Source: Acinetobacter sp. ANC 3813 (GTDB lineage Bacteria > Pseudomonadota > Gammaproteobacteria > Pseudomonadales > Moraxellaceae). From it: DNA of 54,808 nt. The notes below the pieces were generated by a model. That model was given only the letters and a program-made list of their open reading frames with translations. It was not told the DNA's origin and did not search any database. The position numbers and the translations under genes are program-made. Numbering within the stretch: position 1 is the first letter of the stretch; the number at the start of each line of letters is the position of its first letter. Where the stretch lies: NCBI RefSeq assembly GCF_002135435.1, contig NZ_NEGK01000018.1, forward strand, positions 1 through 54,808, given 5' to 3'. This document shows positions 1 through 12,514 of the stretch, in pieces.

Positions 1-1568
<1,568 letters not shown>

Positions 1569-1761
1569 TTAATATTTTTTTTGCTTTTGTTTATGGCATT
1601 TAAAAAAAAATATACGGTGAAACAGTCAATCCAGCTCAAATTTGGCTGCATACCTCTTTATATACAATGAAATATATTTATTTAGACAGTATGAAATAGC
1701 CTTCAGCCGCTTTTAATATTGAACAGCTTGGTTCGGACTCACAGCAAAATGCCAAAAAAGC

Positions 1762-2112
1762 CTAAACCTGCCACTGGGATTTTAAACTTTTCCACAGCGC
1801 TAAAGCACCTAATACCGTACCGATAGGAAAACTCAAAAGCATAAAAAGCGCCAAGACCCTAGACATAATCAGACCTTCATTTGCCCCTTTTTTAACTTTC
1901 AAACAGGCTACAATATTAAGCAAGATTAACGTGCCAACACCTAGACACGGTATGCTCAATGCTAAAATTTCCATCGTGCTTTGCTGAAACTCTAAATAAA
2001 GTACAACTGCCAATGCGCAGCTTAAAAGCCCTGCATAAATTCCATGGATTAAACTTAAAGTTTCGTTTCTGCCTTTTTGATGCGGGTATAATGGCGGCAA
2101 ATTATGCTTCAT
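1762..2112 (-). CDS. Small hypothetical membrane protein, 116 aa
   Basis: No family is recognised. The protein has three to four hydrophobic segments: one near LIHGIYAGLLSCALAVVLYL, one around ILALSIPCLGVGTLILLNIV and one near LFMLLSFPIGTVLGALALW. It probably sits in the inner membrane. Three ATGs lie at the 5' end (2127, 2115, 2112). A clear GAGAGGA ribosome-binding site ends 6 nt before ATG 2112 and 3 nt before ATG 2115, so 2112 is the better start and the longest frame from 2127 is unlikely. The short C-terminal tail KSLKSQWQV is polar. It stands alone between fadH and a hydrolase remnant. Confidence 0.6.
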   Translation of the reverse strand: MKHNLPPLYPHQKGRNETLSLIHGIYAGLLSCALAVVLYLEFQQSTMEILALSIPCLGVGTLILLNIVACLKVKKGANEGLIMSRVLALFMLLSFPIGTVLGALALWKSLKSQWQV

Positions 2113-2279
2113 CATAAATCCTCTCATTACACCGTTAAGAGTGTATTTCTATTCAAGTTCCTGCACACCCAGATGCAGCTTCCACCGAGAATAACACTCT
2201 ATAAGCATTTATTAAATATAAAAAAAATGGTCTATAGATACCAATTTAGACTACTTTTCATCAGCGCATATCATACAAA

Positions 2280-2681
2280 TTAGCGGCCGGCTCTCCAGAA
2301 AGCCTCGCTTGCTTGAATCGGATCATTTGTTTCTGCAAGCACATTAATCCAAACATCATATTGTGCAATGACCGCATGCTGACTCGGGTGAAAGTCCTTC
2401 TGGAACCATGAAAACAGCTGCTTTCTGTTTTTACCCAATATGCCCTTTAAACCAAACAGTTTTGGCACGCCTTGCACAAACATTTTCGCGCATTCTTTAC
2501 GGCTATAACCTTCATGACGCAGCAAATAATGCGTCCGAAAGAGACTTGTTCCCATCATGTGTGCAGTTGCTATGGGTAAGGCAATTTTACGCATCCATTC
2601 GGGTACATCGCCAACTTCAGACATTACATCATAAGCTACATCACGATGTTCCATTCCCTCAAACATGCCAGTAAACTGCAA
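2280..2681 (-). pseudogene. C-terminal remnant of a predicted metal-dependent hydrolase (COG3687-like)
   Basis: The frame encodes about 128-133 residues. It resembles the C-terminal half of the roughly 280-residue metal-dependent hydrolase family (EHRDVAYDVM motif, then KIALPIATAHMMGTSLFRTHYLL and a conserved WF..F.P tail). An in-frame TAG lies two codons upstream of the first possible start (TTG 2681; first ATG 2666). The N-terminal metal-ligand region is absent, and the bases between here and the argG leader are AT-rich and non-coding. No good Shine-Dalgarno precedes either start. I read it as a 5'-truncated gene; a short expressed protein cannot be excluded. Confidence 0.6.
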
Positions 2682-2869
2682 AAGCTATAAATCAGGGCTG
2701 TTTCAACACGTTAAGTTACAGACTAAAGTTGAATCCCAATGCTCATAACCGATTAAATTCGCACCTTTAATCTATTAATTTTTTTCAGTGCAATTTTTTT
2801 TTGAAAAAATTTAATGCTAAAAGTGCTACAATTAAAGAAATTTGTATTCTCTCGGGCCACCCACTCTAG

Positions 2870-4243
<1,374 letters not shown>

Positions 4244-4256
4244 GATTTGTTGAGCC

Positions 4257-4285
4257 AAAAAACCGCTCAAATGAGCGGTTTTTTT
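4257..4285 (+). terminator. Rho-independent terminator after argG
   Basis: The stem AACCGCTC / GAGCGGTT has an AAAT loop, flanked by A-rich and T7 tracts. It can act in both directions between argG and the convergent diguanylate cyclase gene. Confidence 0.9.
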
Positions 4286-4335
4286 ATATCTGAAATAAGC
4301 ACTTTAAGCGCATTACATAAAACTAGGCCTAAAGC

Positions 4336-5592
4336 TTAAGCCACTTGTGCAGAACGGATGGATTGATAATAAATTTGGTTGCGGCCTAATTGTTTAGCAC
4401 GGTACAGCGCTTGGTCTGCAATAGACAATAGGTCTTCTTTGGCTAAGTCCTCACCTCGGAATACAGTAATGCCGAGACTGATGGTGACATGATTAGACAC
4501 CAACGACTTAGCATGCGGAATTTCCAAACGGTCAATCGCCTTATAAATATTGGAGGCTACCGCATAAGCGCCATGCGCATCGGTTTCTGGCAGCAGTACA
4601 ACAAATTCTTCACCGCCATAGCGCGCAACAAAATCCATATGGCGGATGGCATTTTTAATGCTTTTGGCAATCGAGGAGATCACCTCATCCCCCTTTTGAT
4701 GTCCATAAAAATCGTTATAGTTTTTAAAATGGTCCACATCAATAAATAGAATAGACAGCGCGCTTTCGTCCCGCTTGGCCTGTTCATAACAGGTATCCAG
4801 CATCTCATCAAATGTACGGCGGTTTGAGATTTTAGTCAGTTCATCATGCTGGCTTAAATGAAGCAGTTCTGTGGTATGTATGCGGTGGATTTTTTCACTG
4901 ATTTCCGCGCGCAGCATACTCAGAAAAATCATCCGTTCACGCGCGCAGAGCATTTTACTGATGGCAAAACCCAATACGCAGCTGCCGATGAGCACCCGCC
5001 CCATCACCATGGCATCAAATTTAATATACAGCGCAAAAAGCATGAGCAGCGTAACAATTGCCGCGGCCAGCCCAACCCACAGCATTTGCACGGGTTTAAC
5101 CCCAGTTAAAATATAACCTAAAATGTAGATCATGCAGATGATCATCATTGCCTGATGCTTCAATGCTTCTGTATAAACAGTCATAGTCAGCCAAGACATT
5201 GAGATGACCGCCCAAAACACTACTGCCATAGCTGCATGCGGAAAATAGGGATTGAGCTTTGGGTGATGCGCAAAAACATACAGTGTAAATAAGCAGAGTG
5301 ACCCATTCACTAAACCGGCTAAACAATGAATAAAATCATGCGGAAAAAAGGCTTTATCAATAATCCAGTAATCGCCTGGAATAATCAGCAAGGTGAGAAT
5401 AAAGTAGATTAAAACCCCAACCCAAACATACTGATTGATGTTGTCGCGTGCGCGATCTAAATTTGAATTCCAGAACTGCGTTTCAAGTTTTTTTGGAAAT
5501 ACCTGTCCCACACGGCGGCTTTGGCGTGCAATCAATTGCTCTAACTTTTCTTTGTCATATTGCAATTTTGCAAGGTTATACTTGTATTCCAT
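4336..5592 (-). CDS. Membrane-bound diguanylate cyclase (GGDEF)
   Basis: The 418-residue protein makes cyclic di-GMP from two GTP. About six membrane helices occupy residues 55-71, 87-107, 119-138, 147-165, 169-190 and 197-213. A short linker leads to a GGDEF domain (about 248-410). The active site is GGEEF at 326-330, an active variant. It is preceded by the inhibitory I-site RHMD at 317-320 with the canonical five-residue spacing, so product inhibition is expected. The metal-binding stretch FIDVDHFKNYND is intact. There is no EAL domain. The membrane module is not a family I can name, so the signal sensed is unknown. It is a single gene, divergent from pyrC. Confidence 0.92.
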   Translation of the reverse strand: MEYKYNLAKLQYDKEKLEQLIARQSRRVGQVFPKKLETQFWNSNLDRARDNINQYVWVGVLIYFILTLLIIPGDYWIIDKAFFPHDFIHCLAGLVNGSLCLFTLYVFAHHPKLNPYFPHAAMAVVFWAVISMSWLTMTVYTEALKHQAMMIICMIYILGYILTGVKPVQMLWVGLAAAIVTLLMLFALYIKFDAMVMGRVLIGSCVLGFAISKMLCARERMIFLSMLRAEISEKIHRIHTTELLHLSQHDELTKISNRRTFDEMLDTCYEQAKRDESALSILFIDVDHFKNYNDFYGHQKGDEVISSIAKSIKNAIRHMDFVARYGGEEFVVLLPETDAHGAYAVASNIYKAIDRLEIPHAKSLVSNHVTISLGITVFRGEDLAKEDLLSIADQALYRAKQLGRNQIYYQSIRSAQVA

Positions 5593-5744
5593 TGCCGATT
5601 TTTATGTAATTATTTTAGTGGTTTTAAAATAACATATTTTTTTTCGTTTTATTTATATCACCAAGACCATTTGTCTTTAAAACCCGTTACCATTTTCACA
5701 CTTTTTGCATTATCATCTCTTTTATTTCCAAGTTTGAAGTCGCC

Positions 5745-6779
5745 TTGAACTCGATTACTATTCTTCAGCCAGACGACTGGCATGCTCACTTGCGTGATGG
5801 TTTAGCTCTAAAACGCACGGTTCCAGATTTAGCCAACCAATTTGCACGCGCAATTTGCATGCCGAATCTTGTTCCGCCTGTAAAAACTGTTGAAGAAGCA
5901 GTGGCCTACCGTGAACGCATCATGGCGCATGTACCTGAAGGCGTAAATTTCGATCCGCGTATGGTGCTGTATTTCACCAACAATACCGCGCCCAGCGAAG
6001 TGCTGAAGATTAAGCAGTCTGAGCATGTGAATGCCATTAAGCTTTACCCTGCCGGCGCGACAACGAATTCTGATAGCGGCGTAAGCGACATCAGCAAAGT
6101 CTACGGTGTGATTGAACAGCTGGAAGAACACCAAGTACCACTTTTGCTGCATGGTGAAGTCACACATAATCATGTCGATATTTTTGACCGCGAAAAGCGT
6201 TTCATAGACGAAGTGCTGTCTCCATTATTAAAACAGTTCCCTAAGCTAAAATTGGTTTTAGAACATATCACCACCAGCGAAGCGGCTCATTTTGTTTTAG
6301 AGCATGACCGCCATGTGGCGGCTACAATCACTCCGCAGCATTTACTGTTCAACCGCAACGATATGCTGGTTGGCGGTATAAAACCGCATTTCTACTGCCT
6401 GCCGATTTTAAAGCGTCAGACACACCAGCAAACTTTGCTTGAAGTGGCGACCAGTGGTAATCCTAAATTTTTCTTAGGGACAGACAGCGCCCCGCACTCA
6501 AAAAATGCTAAAGAAAATGCATGCGGCTGCGCAGGGTGCTATAGTGCCCCTAGCGCAATTGAGCTGTACGCTCAAGCATTTGATCAAGTCGGTAAAATTG
6601 ACCGTCTAGAAGGTTTTGCTAGCCACTTTGGCGCAGACTTTTATGGTTTGCCGCGCAATACTTCGACGATTACTTTAGTCAAAGAAGATCAAGTGATTCC
6701 TGAAAGTTTAGACTATTTGGATGGTGAGAAAATTATTCCGCTGCATGCGGGTAAAACCATTCAATGGAGAAAAGTGTGA
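5745..6779 (+). CDS. pyrC: Dihydroorotase
   Basis: PyrC cyclises carbamoyl aspartate to dihydroorotate in pyrimidine synthesis. The 344-residue product is of normal class II length (E. coli 348). Zinc ligands are seen in [10 protein letters not shown], the carboxylated lysine region [20 protein letters not shown] and the catalytic Asp in FLGTDSAPH. The start is TTG 5745 ([13 protein letters not shown]); no ATG lies at a family-compatible position and the Shine-Dalgarno is weak, so translation may be modest. The stop overlaps the rnt start by four bases, so the two genes are probably co-transcribed and translationally coupled. Confidence 0.95.
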   Translation: MNSITILQPDDWHAHLRDGLALKRTVPDLANQFARAICMPNLVPPVKTVEEAVAYRERIMAHVPEGVNFDPRMVLYFTNNTAPSEVLKIKQSEHVNAIKLYPAGATTNSDSGVSDISKVYGVIEQLEEHQVPLLLHGEVTHNHVDIFDREKRFIDEVLSPLLKQFPKLKLVLEHITTSEAAHFVLEHDRHVAATITPQHLLFNRNDMLVGGIKPHFYCLPILKRQTHQQTLLEVATSGNPKFFLGTDSAPHSKNAKENACGCAGCYSAPSAIELYAQAFDQVGKIDRLEGFASHFGADFYGLPRNTSTITLVKEDQVIPESLDYLDGEKIIPLHAGKTIQWRKV

Positions 6780-7423
6780 CAGATGAAACTCTACCAGTCA
6801 TTGGTCAGCGTTTCCGTGGATTCTTGCCTGTTGTTGTCGATGTAGAAACTGCAGGCTTCAATTCACAGACCGATGCATTACTGGAAATTGCAGCCATACC
6901 TATTGTGTATGACGCAGAGGGGAAATTTGTACCGGGTGAAGCGCACCACGCGCATATCAACCCATTTGAGGGTGCAAACTTAGACCGCAGATCATTGGAT
7001 TTTATTGGTATTGATCCATTTAACCCGATGCGAATGGCTATGGCAGAAGATGAAAAAAGCGCGATGAAGCGTATTTTCAAATCAGTCAATGAAGTTCGTC
7101 GCCAGCAAGGCTGCACCCATGCTGTTTTGGTTGGCCACAATGCGCATTTTGATTTAGGTTTTGTGCAGGCAGCCATTGCCCGTACAAGCACCAAAAATCA
7201 AAACCCGTTTCATAGCTTCTCTGTCTTTGATACGGTGACCTTAAGTGCAGTAGTTTTTGGTCAGACTGTTTTAGCCAAATCCTGCATTCAAGCCGGCATA
7301 GACTTTGATGGTAAAGAAGCGCACTCTGCGCTGTACGATACGCAAAAAACGGCTGAGCTCTTTTGTTTTATATTAAATAAACTTGGTCCACATTTGTTAG
7401 ATACCTTAAACGCTGACAAATAA
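6776..7423 (+). CDS. rnt: Ribonuclease T
   Basis: RNase T is a 3'-5' exoribonuclease that trims tRNA and other stable RNA ends. The DEDDh motifs are visible: VVVDVETAG (ExoI), [10 protein letters not shown] (ExoII) and [11 protein letters not shown] (ExoIII, catalytic His). I chose GTG 6776 over ATG 6764. GTG forms a GTGA overlap with the pyrC stop, has GGAG about 5 nt upstream, and yields 215 residues, the length of E. coli RNase T. The ATG alternative would add four residues. Confidence 0.95.
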   Translation: MTDETLPVIGQRFRGFLPVVVDVETAGFNSQTDALLEIAAIPIVYDAEGKFVPGEAHHAHINPFEGANLDRRSLDFIGIDPFNPMRMAMAEDEKSAMKRIFKSVNEVRRQQGCTHAVLVGHNAHFDLGFVQAAIARTSTKNQNPFHSFSVFDTVTLSAVVFGQTVLAKSCIQAGIDFDGKEAHSALYDTQKTAELFCFILNKLGPHLLDTLNADK

Positions 7424-7580
7424 TACCCGCCCCATTGCCTTAAAATAATCAAGAGTGCTTCAGTTCAACACAGCATTCTATTTTAAAGTGCTTGGGGCTT
7501 ATTTATGCTTATATTCTTAAAAAATAATTCAGAGCTTATGTAATCGTTTTTTTATATTTATTAGATCGTTTTTTCATATT

Positions 7581-7636
7581 GAAAATAATTCTCATTTATA
7601 TTGATTATTGCATCAAACTTAATGATAATCGCTCGC
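7581..7636 (+). promoter_or_regulatory. Two Fur-box-like sites upstream of the TonB receptor
   Basis: By eye, the bases starting at 7581 (GAAAATAATTCTCATTTAT) match about 12 of 19 positions of the Fur consensus. A second site from 7621 begins AATGATAATC, an exact match to the central ten positions. They lie 31-86 bases before the receptor start, where iron repression by Fur would be expected. The matching was done by hand. Confidence 0.6.
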
Positions 7637-7666
7637 ATTACTATTTATTCCTGCCTTTAGAAAAAT

Positions 7667-10150
7667 ATGCGATTCAATTACTCTCCACTTACATGGGCTA
7701 TCATTTCAGTTCTTAGCCCTATCGCATATGCCAATCAAACAGAAAGCACAATTGTGCCTGAAGTTAAACTGCACACAATTGTAGTTGAAGCGCGAAAGGC
7801 GGATGAAGTTGGAAAAACAACTTATGGCAAAGAAGATTTAGAAAAAACGCCTAATGGCTCAAAAACAATTACAGAATTCCTCAAAGTTAATCCAAACGTT
7901 CAGTTTAATTCCAAAGCACGCAGTGCCCTGCAGCAAGGTGAACTGAATGCTGCAGATATCAGCATTAATGGCGGCTTGCCATATGACAATAAATTCCTCA
8001 TCAATGGAATGAGTATTAACAATAACATCAACCCTGCGAGTACTGCTGGAGGCAATACCCTGAATGAAATGATGGGAAGCAGTCAAAGTGTTACTGTTAA
8101 TACTGATTTACTGTGCAATTTAACTATTTTAGACAGTAATGTCAGTGCTGAATATGGTGAATTTACCGGCGGTGTAGTTAGTGCTGAAACCTGCGCCCCA
8201 CAAACTGAAATTGGCAAAATCCATGGCAGTATCAGCTATGACTACACTACAGATGACTGGGCAAAAATTGAGTTCCCATCTGAAGATGCTGAACAAAATT
8301 TTGAAGAATCTGCAAGTGAATCAAAACAGCCATTTTTTACTCGCCAAGGTGTCAGCGCTACGGCTTACGGCAGACTTTCCGAAACACTTGCTTTTAACAG
8401 CTTTGGCTCGTATCGACGTTCAGATATACCGCTTAAAACCAGTATTGATGTACCTAAGGAATATGAACAAAGCCGCGACTCTACCAATGCTGGTCTCGAA
8501 TTTTTCTATACTCCTAACGCCAACACCGAACTTAAAGTCGGCACACAGTTTATGGAGTCTTCCGGAGACTATTACCTCGCTACAGCCAGCAACTCTCAAA
8601 GCATGCATAGCTCTGATAGTCAAAGTTTTTACGTCAATTTAAAAAATCGTCTTAAAACCGTCGATTTAGAACAGCAGCTGAATTACCAGACTCAAACAGC
8701 CAATCGAGAAAGCGCTAAAGACAATTTATCTTGGGCTAAATCATCCACTAAGAACTGGAAAGCAACAGGCAATCAAACTGAAGGCAGCTTCGGCAGTACA
8801 GAACAGCAAGAACAAAAACTTGAGTACAACATCAAGGCCCTTTTTGCCCCAATCGTTTCAAACCGTACTACACACACATTTAAAATGGGCGCAGGCTATG
8901 GACACTATAATGCCTATTGGGAACGTCCTGAAACGACTGGTATCTATTTCAATCAAGCAAAAAATATAGCTAATTTAAATTGCTATGCCAGCAATGGAGA
9001 ACGTTATGATGCTTGTGATGAAGGAAATGGTACTGATGGCCAATATTTAAAAAGCCGCACCACATATTTAGCAAGTAAAATTGATGTACAGCAAGACCGC
9101 TGGCATGCCTTTTTACAAGATCAAATTCAATGGGATAAATACTTCATTGCAACGCTTGGCGTACGTACCGATTACGACAGCCTAACCAAAAACAATAATG
9201 TCGCGCCGCGTAGCAGCTTTACTCTCATGCCATTTGGTAATTCTGCTCTAAGCTTTACTACAGGATGGAACCGTTATTATGGTTTAAATTCTTTTTATAA
9301 TGAGCTTCAAGATGGTAAAAACTTATTTACAAAAAGCGGCACAAGAGTAGGCGTTTCAGACTTGTGGACTGAAAAAGATATGACATCAATTTTTAGTTAC
9401 CGTTCTCAATTAGATACACCATATACCGACGAAACCATGTTTGGTATTCAGACTGAATATGCAAATACTGCCTTAGCTTTAAAATGGCTAAACCGTGACA
9501 ATAAGGATCAATTACGCCGAACAGAATCTGTGATTGATCCTGCTATTTCAGCAACTCGCTTTAGCTATACCTATGATAATGAAGGTACGTCAAATGCTGA
9601 GATCTATACTTTAAGCTTAAAAAATATTGAACCATTAAAGTTAAACGGCACTCATCATCAATTAAGCTTAAACGCTGATTACACTCAAACTGAGCGTAAC
9701 TTTGAATCATACAGTTCAAGTGTATACACAGGCACACCGCAGATTTATTATGATGGAAAAATCATCAATGCTGAGGACAAGCCTGCTGAAGCGTTTAACA
9801 CACCTTGGACCATTCGCTTAGGCTGGGATATCGTTTTTGATGCCCTTCCGTTGCAAATTAACAATTTCTTCAGCTACCAAGGAAAAGTTGATGCAATGAA
9901 AGAAACCTCAAAAGGTTATATCGATGAAAATGGCACTGAATATGACAAATATACGCCATACACCACTAAAAACAGTTTTTACTGGGATATCCGTTCCACA
10001 TATACAATTTCCCATACGCAGCATACCAAAACCATTTTCGGGCTTACGATCAACAACGTGACCAACCGCAACAACTTTACAGTAGACTCAGGTGTGGTGA
10101 GCCCGCAAATCGGCCGTCAATTTATTGCAGATGTCACATTTAAGTTTTAA
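7667..10150 (+). CDS. TonB-dependent outer-membrane receptor
   Basis: The 827-residue protein is an outer-membrane gated channel driven by TonB. A signal peptide ends near SPIAYA-NQ at about residue 23. A TonB-box-like stretch (HTIVVEARK) follows, then a plug domain (EFLKVNPNVQF, INGGLPYDNKFLINGMSINN, AEYGEFTGGVVSAETCAP) and a beta barrel ending in a terminal Phe (ADVTFKF), the usual signal for outer-membrane insertion. Two plug cysteines (LLCNL, ETCAP) may form a disulfide. Fur-like boxes upstream suggest iron control and a siderophore or other iron substrate. The ligand cannot be told from sequence, and no biosynthesis or importer genes lie beside it. Confidence 0.92.
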   Translation: MRFNYSPLTWAIISVLSPIAYANQTESTIVPEVKLHTIVVEARKADEVGKTTYGKEDLEKTPNGSKTITEFLKVNPNVQFNSKARSALQQGELNAADISINGGLPYDNKFLINGMSINNNINPASTAGGNTLNEMMGSSQSVTVNTDLLCNLTILDSNVSAEYGEFTGGVVSAETCAPQTEIGKIHGSISYDYTTDDWAKIEFPSEDAEQNFEESASESKQPFFTRQGVSATAYGRLSETLAFNSFGSYRRSDIPLKTSIDVPKEYEQSRDSTNAGLEFFYTPNANTELKVGTQFMESSGDYYLATASNSQSMHSSDSQSFYVNLKNRLKTVDLEQQLNYQTQTANRESAKDNLSWAKSSTKNWKATGNQTEGSFGSTEQQEQKLEYNIKALFAPIVSNRTTHTFKMGAGYGHYNAYWERPETTGIYFNQAKNIANLNCYASNGERYDACDEGNGTDGQYLKSRTTYLASKIDVQQDRWHAFLQDQIQWDKYFIATLGVRTDYDSLTKNNNVAPRSSFTLMPFGNSALSFTTGWNRYYGLNSFYNELQDGKNLFTKSGTRVGVSDLWTEKDMTSIFSYRSQLDTPYTDETMFGIQTEYANTALALKWLNRDNKDQLRRTESVIDPAISATRFSYTYDNEGTSNAEIYTLSLKNIEPLKLNGTHHQLSLNADYTQTERNFESYSSSVYTGTPQIYYDGKIINAEDKPAEAFNTPWTIRLGWDIVFDALPLQINNFFSYQGKVDAMKETSKGYIDENGTEYDKYTPYTTKNSFYWDIRSTYTISHTQHTKTIFGLTINNVTNRNNFTVDSGVVSPQIGRQFIADVTFKF

Positions 10151-10158
10151 TAAAATCC

Positions 10159-10187
10159 CAATCAAGAGCGCTCAGCGCTCTTGATTG
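10159..10187 (+). terminator. Perfect 13-bp hairpin after the TonB receptor
   Basis: CAATCAAGAGCGC and GCGCTCTTGATTG are separated by a 3-nt loop. There is only a short T run afterwards, so it may act as an mRNA-stabilising hairpin as well as a terminator. Confidence 0.65.
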
Positions 10188-10264
10188 ATTTAGGCCAAAC
10201 ATATTAAGGCTTACAGCCTGTTGTGTTTTCGCTATAATAAGCCTGCTTTTATTCAGCTTATTCA

Positions 10265-10411
10265 ATGGTTATGCTTAAAAATATCTTGCTGGTTTTACTT
10301 ATTCTTTTACCTGCTGCACTCTATATTTATATGGTCAGCCGTGATGATGGCACTGCTTCTACTACACCAAATCAGCATGCCACTGAACAGCAATCTCCTG
10401 CTAAGCCCTGA
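10265..10411 (+). CDS. Small single-span membrane protein, 48 aa
   Basis: ATG 10265 opens a 48-residue frame with an N-terminal hydrophobic helix (NILLVLLILLPAALYIYMV) and a short polar tail rich in Thr, Gln and Pro. A second ATG at 10271 would give 46 residues. A promoter-like pair, CTTACA (10209-10214) and TATAAT (10233-10238) with 18-bp spacing, lies just upstream, which supports a real transcript. The ribosome-binding site is weak. No family is recognised. It could instead be an untranslated leader of the downstream permease. Confidence 0.45.
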   Translation: MVMLKNILLVLLILLPAALYIYMVSRDDGTASTTPNQHATEQQSPAKP

Positions 10412-10479
10412 ATAATCAGACAAATTTTTATATCTATTTTACGGATAGTAAAATGTAAATGATAAGAAAAAATCGATTT

Positions 10480-10495
10480 ATGTGATTTTTCACAT
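10480..10495. promoter_or_regulatory. Inverted repeat upstream of permease 1
   Basis: ATGTGA and TCACAT flank TTTT, 45 bases before the permease start. The half-sites resemble CRP/Vfr half-sites, but the spacer is 4 rather than 6, so the regulator is unknown. Confidence 0.35.
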
Positions 10496-10540
10496 GATGA
10501 ACCGATAAAATATATTTTCATAATATTTAATCCTTAATTT

Positions 10541-11971
10541 ATGCAATCTCCCGCTCAGCCTTCGCAGCAATCGCCTGCGGAATGGAATTCCTTGTCTTTA
10601 AAACGTGCAATGACCACGCGTCATTTAATTATGCTCTCTTTAGGCGGTGCTATTGGTACTGGCCTGTTCATGGGATCTGGCGAAGTAATTTCCCAAGCAG
10701 GCCCCTTAGGCGCAGTTCTAGCCTATATCATCGGCGGCCTAATTGCCTATATGGTGATGCTTTGTCTTGGAGAGCTCGCAGTGCATCTGCCAGTCTCTGG
10801 GTCTTTCGGCGCGTTTGCCACCAACTATATAGGTCCCGGTACAGGCTATATGGTGTCATGGATGTACTGGCTAGGCTGGTCTGCCACTTTAGGCACAGAA
10901 TTCACTGCAGCTGCAATACTGGTTCAGGAATGGTTCCCACAAACCTCAATTTGGCTTTGGACTCTCATTTTTGCTGCAGGTGTCCTGCTCTCTAATCTGA
11001 GTTCTACCCGAACATTTGCAGAATCTGAATTTTGGCTGTCTCTAATTAAAGTCGCTACAGTTCTGGTATTTATTGCCCTTGGCTTCGCCTGCATTTTTGG
11101 CTTCATTCCATTCAAAGGCTACACTTCTGCGCCGCTGTTCAGCAATTTGACTGAGCATGGCTGGTTGCCCAATGGATTGTTCCCGCTATTTGCTACTCTG
11201 CTGATTGTGAACTTTGCCTTTAACGGTACAGAAATGATTGGCATTGCCGCGGGGGAAACCCAAAATCCTGAAAAAAATGTCCCCAAAGCGATTCATGCTG
11301 CCGTATGGCGTTTGATGATTTTCTTTGTCGGTACGATCATCGTCATCAGTTCGCTGCTCAGCTATACCGATGCAGGTTTAAATGTAGGCGGTCACGGCGG
11401 CCTCAGCAGCAGTCCATTCGTCTCTGTATTTAATTTAATGGGGCTTCCTTATGCAGAGGACATTATCCGTTTTGTGATTATCACCGCCCTGCTTTCAACG
11501 GCTAACTCAGGTTTATATGCGGCTTCACGCATGATGTGGGCATTGTCGGCTCAAAACCAGCTGCCTCGTGTTTTTTCTAAAGTCAGCAAATCAGGCGTTC
11601 CGGTCGTTGCGATTTGGGTCACGATGATTGGCGGTTTACCAGGCTTATTGTCTGAACAGTTTGGTGCCGATGTGATCTTTAAAAACCTGATGGGGGTGGC
11701 GGCCTTTACTATAGTCATTGTGTGGATGAGCATTTGCTGGAGCCAATTCAATTTCCGCCGCCAATGGCTAAAGTCAGGTCATACGCTGGCGGAATTAAAA
11801 TTCCGCACACCTTGGTTCCCGCTTGTTCCCATTCTTGGTTTTGTCTGCTGTACGGCCACAGGCCTCAGTATGGCTGCAGACCCAGAAATGCTGTCTGGCT
11901 TTATTGGCTGCTTGCTGTTTATGGCTGCCTGCTATGCCAGCTATTATTGGTTATATCACAATAAACATTAA
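10541..11971 (+). CDS. MmuP-like amino-acid permease (APC family), copy 1
   Basis: The 476-residue protein is an inner-membrane amino-acid:cation symporter with about 12 hydrophobic helices. The APC signature is visible at the N-terminus (RHLIMLSLGGAIGTGLFMGSG), followed by GELAVHLP, NFAFNGTEMIGIAAGE and SANSGLYAASRM-like helix motifs (here STANSGLYAAS). Among E. coli permeases remembered, S-methylmethionine permease MmuP is the closest. No homocysteine methyltransferase gene is adjacent, so the substrate is uncertain. A close paralogue lies 540 bases downstream, beyond a tRNA-Glu. The start ATG 10541 has little Shine-Dalgarno but fits the family N-terminus. Confidence 0.88.
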   Translation: MQSPAQPSQQSPAEWNSLSLKRAMTTRHLIMLSLGGAIGTGLFMGSGEVISQAGPLGAVLAYIIGGLIAYMVMLCLGELAVHLPVSGSFGAFATNYIGPGTGYMVSWMYWLGWSATLGTEFTAAAILVQEWFPQTSIWLWTLIFAAGVLLSNLSSTRTFAESEFWLSLIKVATVLVFIALGFACIFGFIPFKGYTSAPLFSNLTEHGWLPNGLFPLFATLLIVNFAFNGTEMIGIAAGETQNPEKNVPKAIHAAVWRLMIFFVGTIIVISSLLSYTDAGLNVGGHGGLSSSPFVSVFNLMGLPYAEDIIRFVIITALLSTANSGLYAASRMMWALSAQNQLPRVFSKVSKSGVPVVAIWVTMIGGLPGLLSEQFGADVIFKNLMGVAAFTIVIVWMSICWSQFNFRRQWLKSGHTLAELKFRTPWFPLVPILGFVCCTATGLSMAADPEMLSGFIGCLLFMAACYASYYWLYHNKH

Positions 11972-12271
11972 ACACTGCTCCCCGCATTCACTGCAGGAAA
12001 TTCAAATACACCTGAAAAATCGCATTTATTTTTCTTGTTTTGATACGATTTTGCAGGAGATCCAAAGCGCAGCAGTCCTGTTGCGCTTTGGAATGTAAAA
12101 GGTATTTGCAAATGCTTTTCTAGGCTGAATATTTTAATTTTTTGATTTCAGCTACAATCCATTTAAAATTAAGCATTAAAATATTTTGAGCTTTAAATTC
12201 CTTAACTTAAAGCAAATCTCTCATTTTTTAATCAATCAATTCAATATTTTAAAAATAATGCCTAATCCTGT
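11972..12271. other. Intergenic stretch with a strong hairpin
   Basis: No gene is supported between permease 1 and the first tRNA-Glu promoter. TCCAAAGCGCA (12061-12071) pairs perfectly with TGCGCTTTGGA (12082-12092) around a 10-nt loop. No T tract follows, so it is a hairpin of unknown role, perhaps a permease 1 mRNA 3' end. The rest is AT-rich without visible structure. Confidence 0.6.
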
Positions 12272-12300
12272 TTGACAGTGTTTTTAAAAATCCCTAATAT
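12272..12300 (+). promoter_or_regulatory. Sigma70 promoter of the first tRNA-Glu
   Basis: Consensus -35 TTGACA (12272-12277), a 17-bp spacer and -10 TAATAT (12295-12300). The tRNA begins 17 bases after the -10. Confidence 0.85.
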
Positions 12301-12317
12301 AGCCATCACCTCGCAAC

Positions 12318-12393
12318 GTCCCTATCGTCTAGAGGCCTAGGACATCGCCCTTTCACGGCGGTAACCGGGGTTCGAATCCCCGTAGGGACGCCA
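12318..12393 (+). tRNA. tRNA-Glu (UUC), copy 1
   Basis: 76 nt with encoded CCA. The acceptor GTCCCTA pairs with TAGGGAC. The anticodon TTC is at 12352-12354 in loop CTTTCAC, and the T-arm GGTTCGAATCC is intact. It sits between two paralogous permease genes. Confidence 0.97.
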
Positions 12394-12453
12394 TATATTT
12401 TTATTATAATTCTTTTCCATAGATTATCATTTCATCAAATAATTAAATCTAGA

Positions 12454-12481
12454 TTGCACTCTGGCTGTTTTACTCTACAAT
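12454..12481 (+). promoter_or_regulatory. Probable promoter of permease 2
   Basis: TTGCAC (12454-12459), a 16-bp spacer and TACAAT (12476-12481). The predicted transcript starts about 27 bases before the permease ATG. Confidence 0.55.
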
Positions 12482-12514
12482 AGCCCGCTTCACTGTTTTT
12501 TTCTTATCAATTTT

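Noticed and set aside
10221..10415. A 64-codon frame overlapping the small membrane protein
   Set aside because: It includes the promoter-like region at its start and is aromatic-rich without a family; the 48-residue frame is more plausible.
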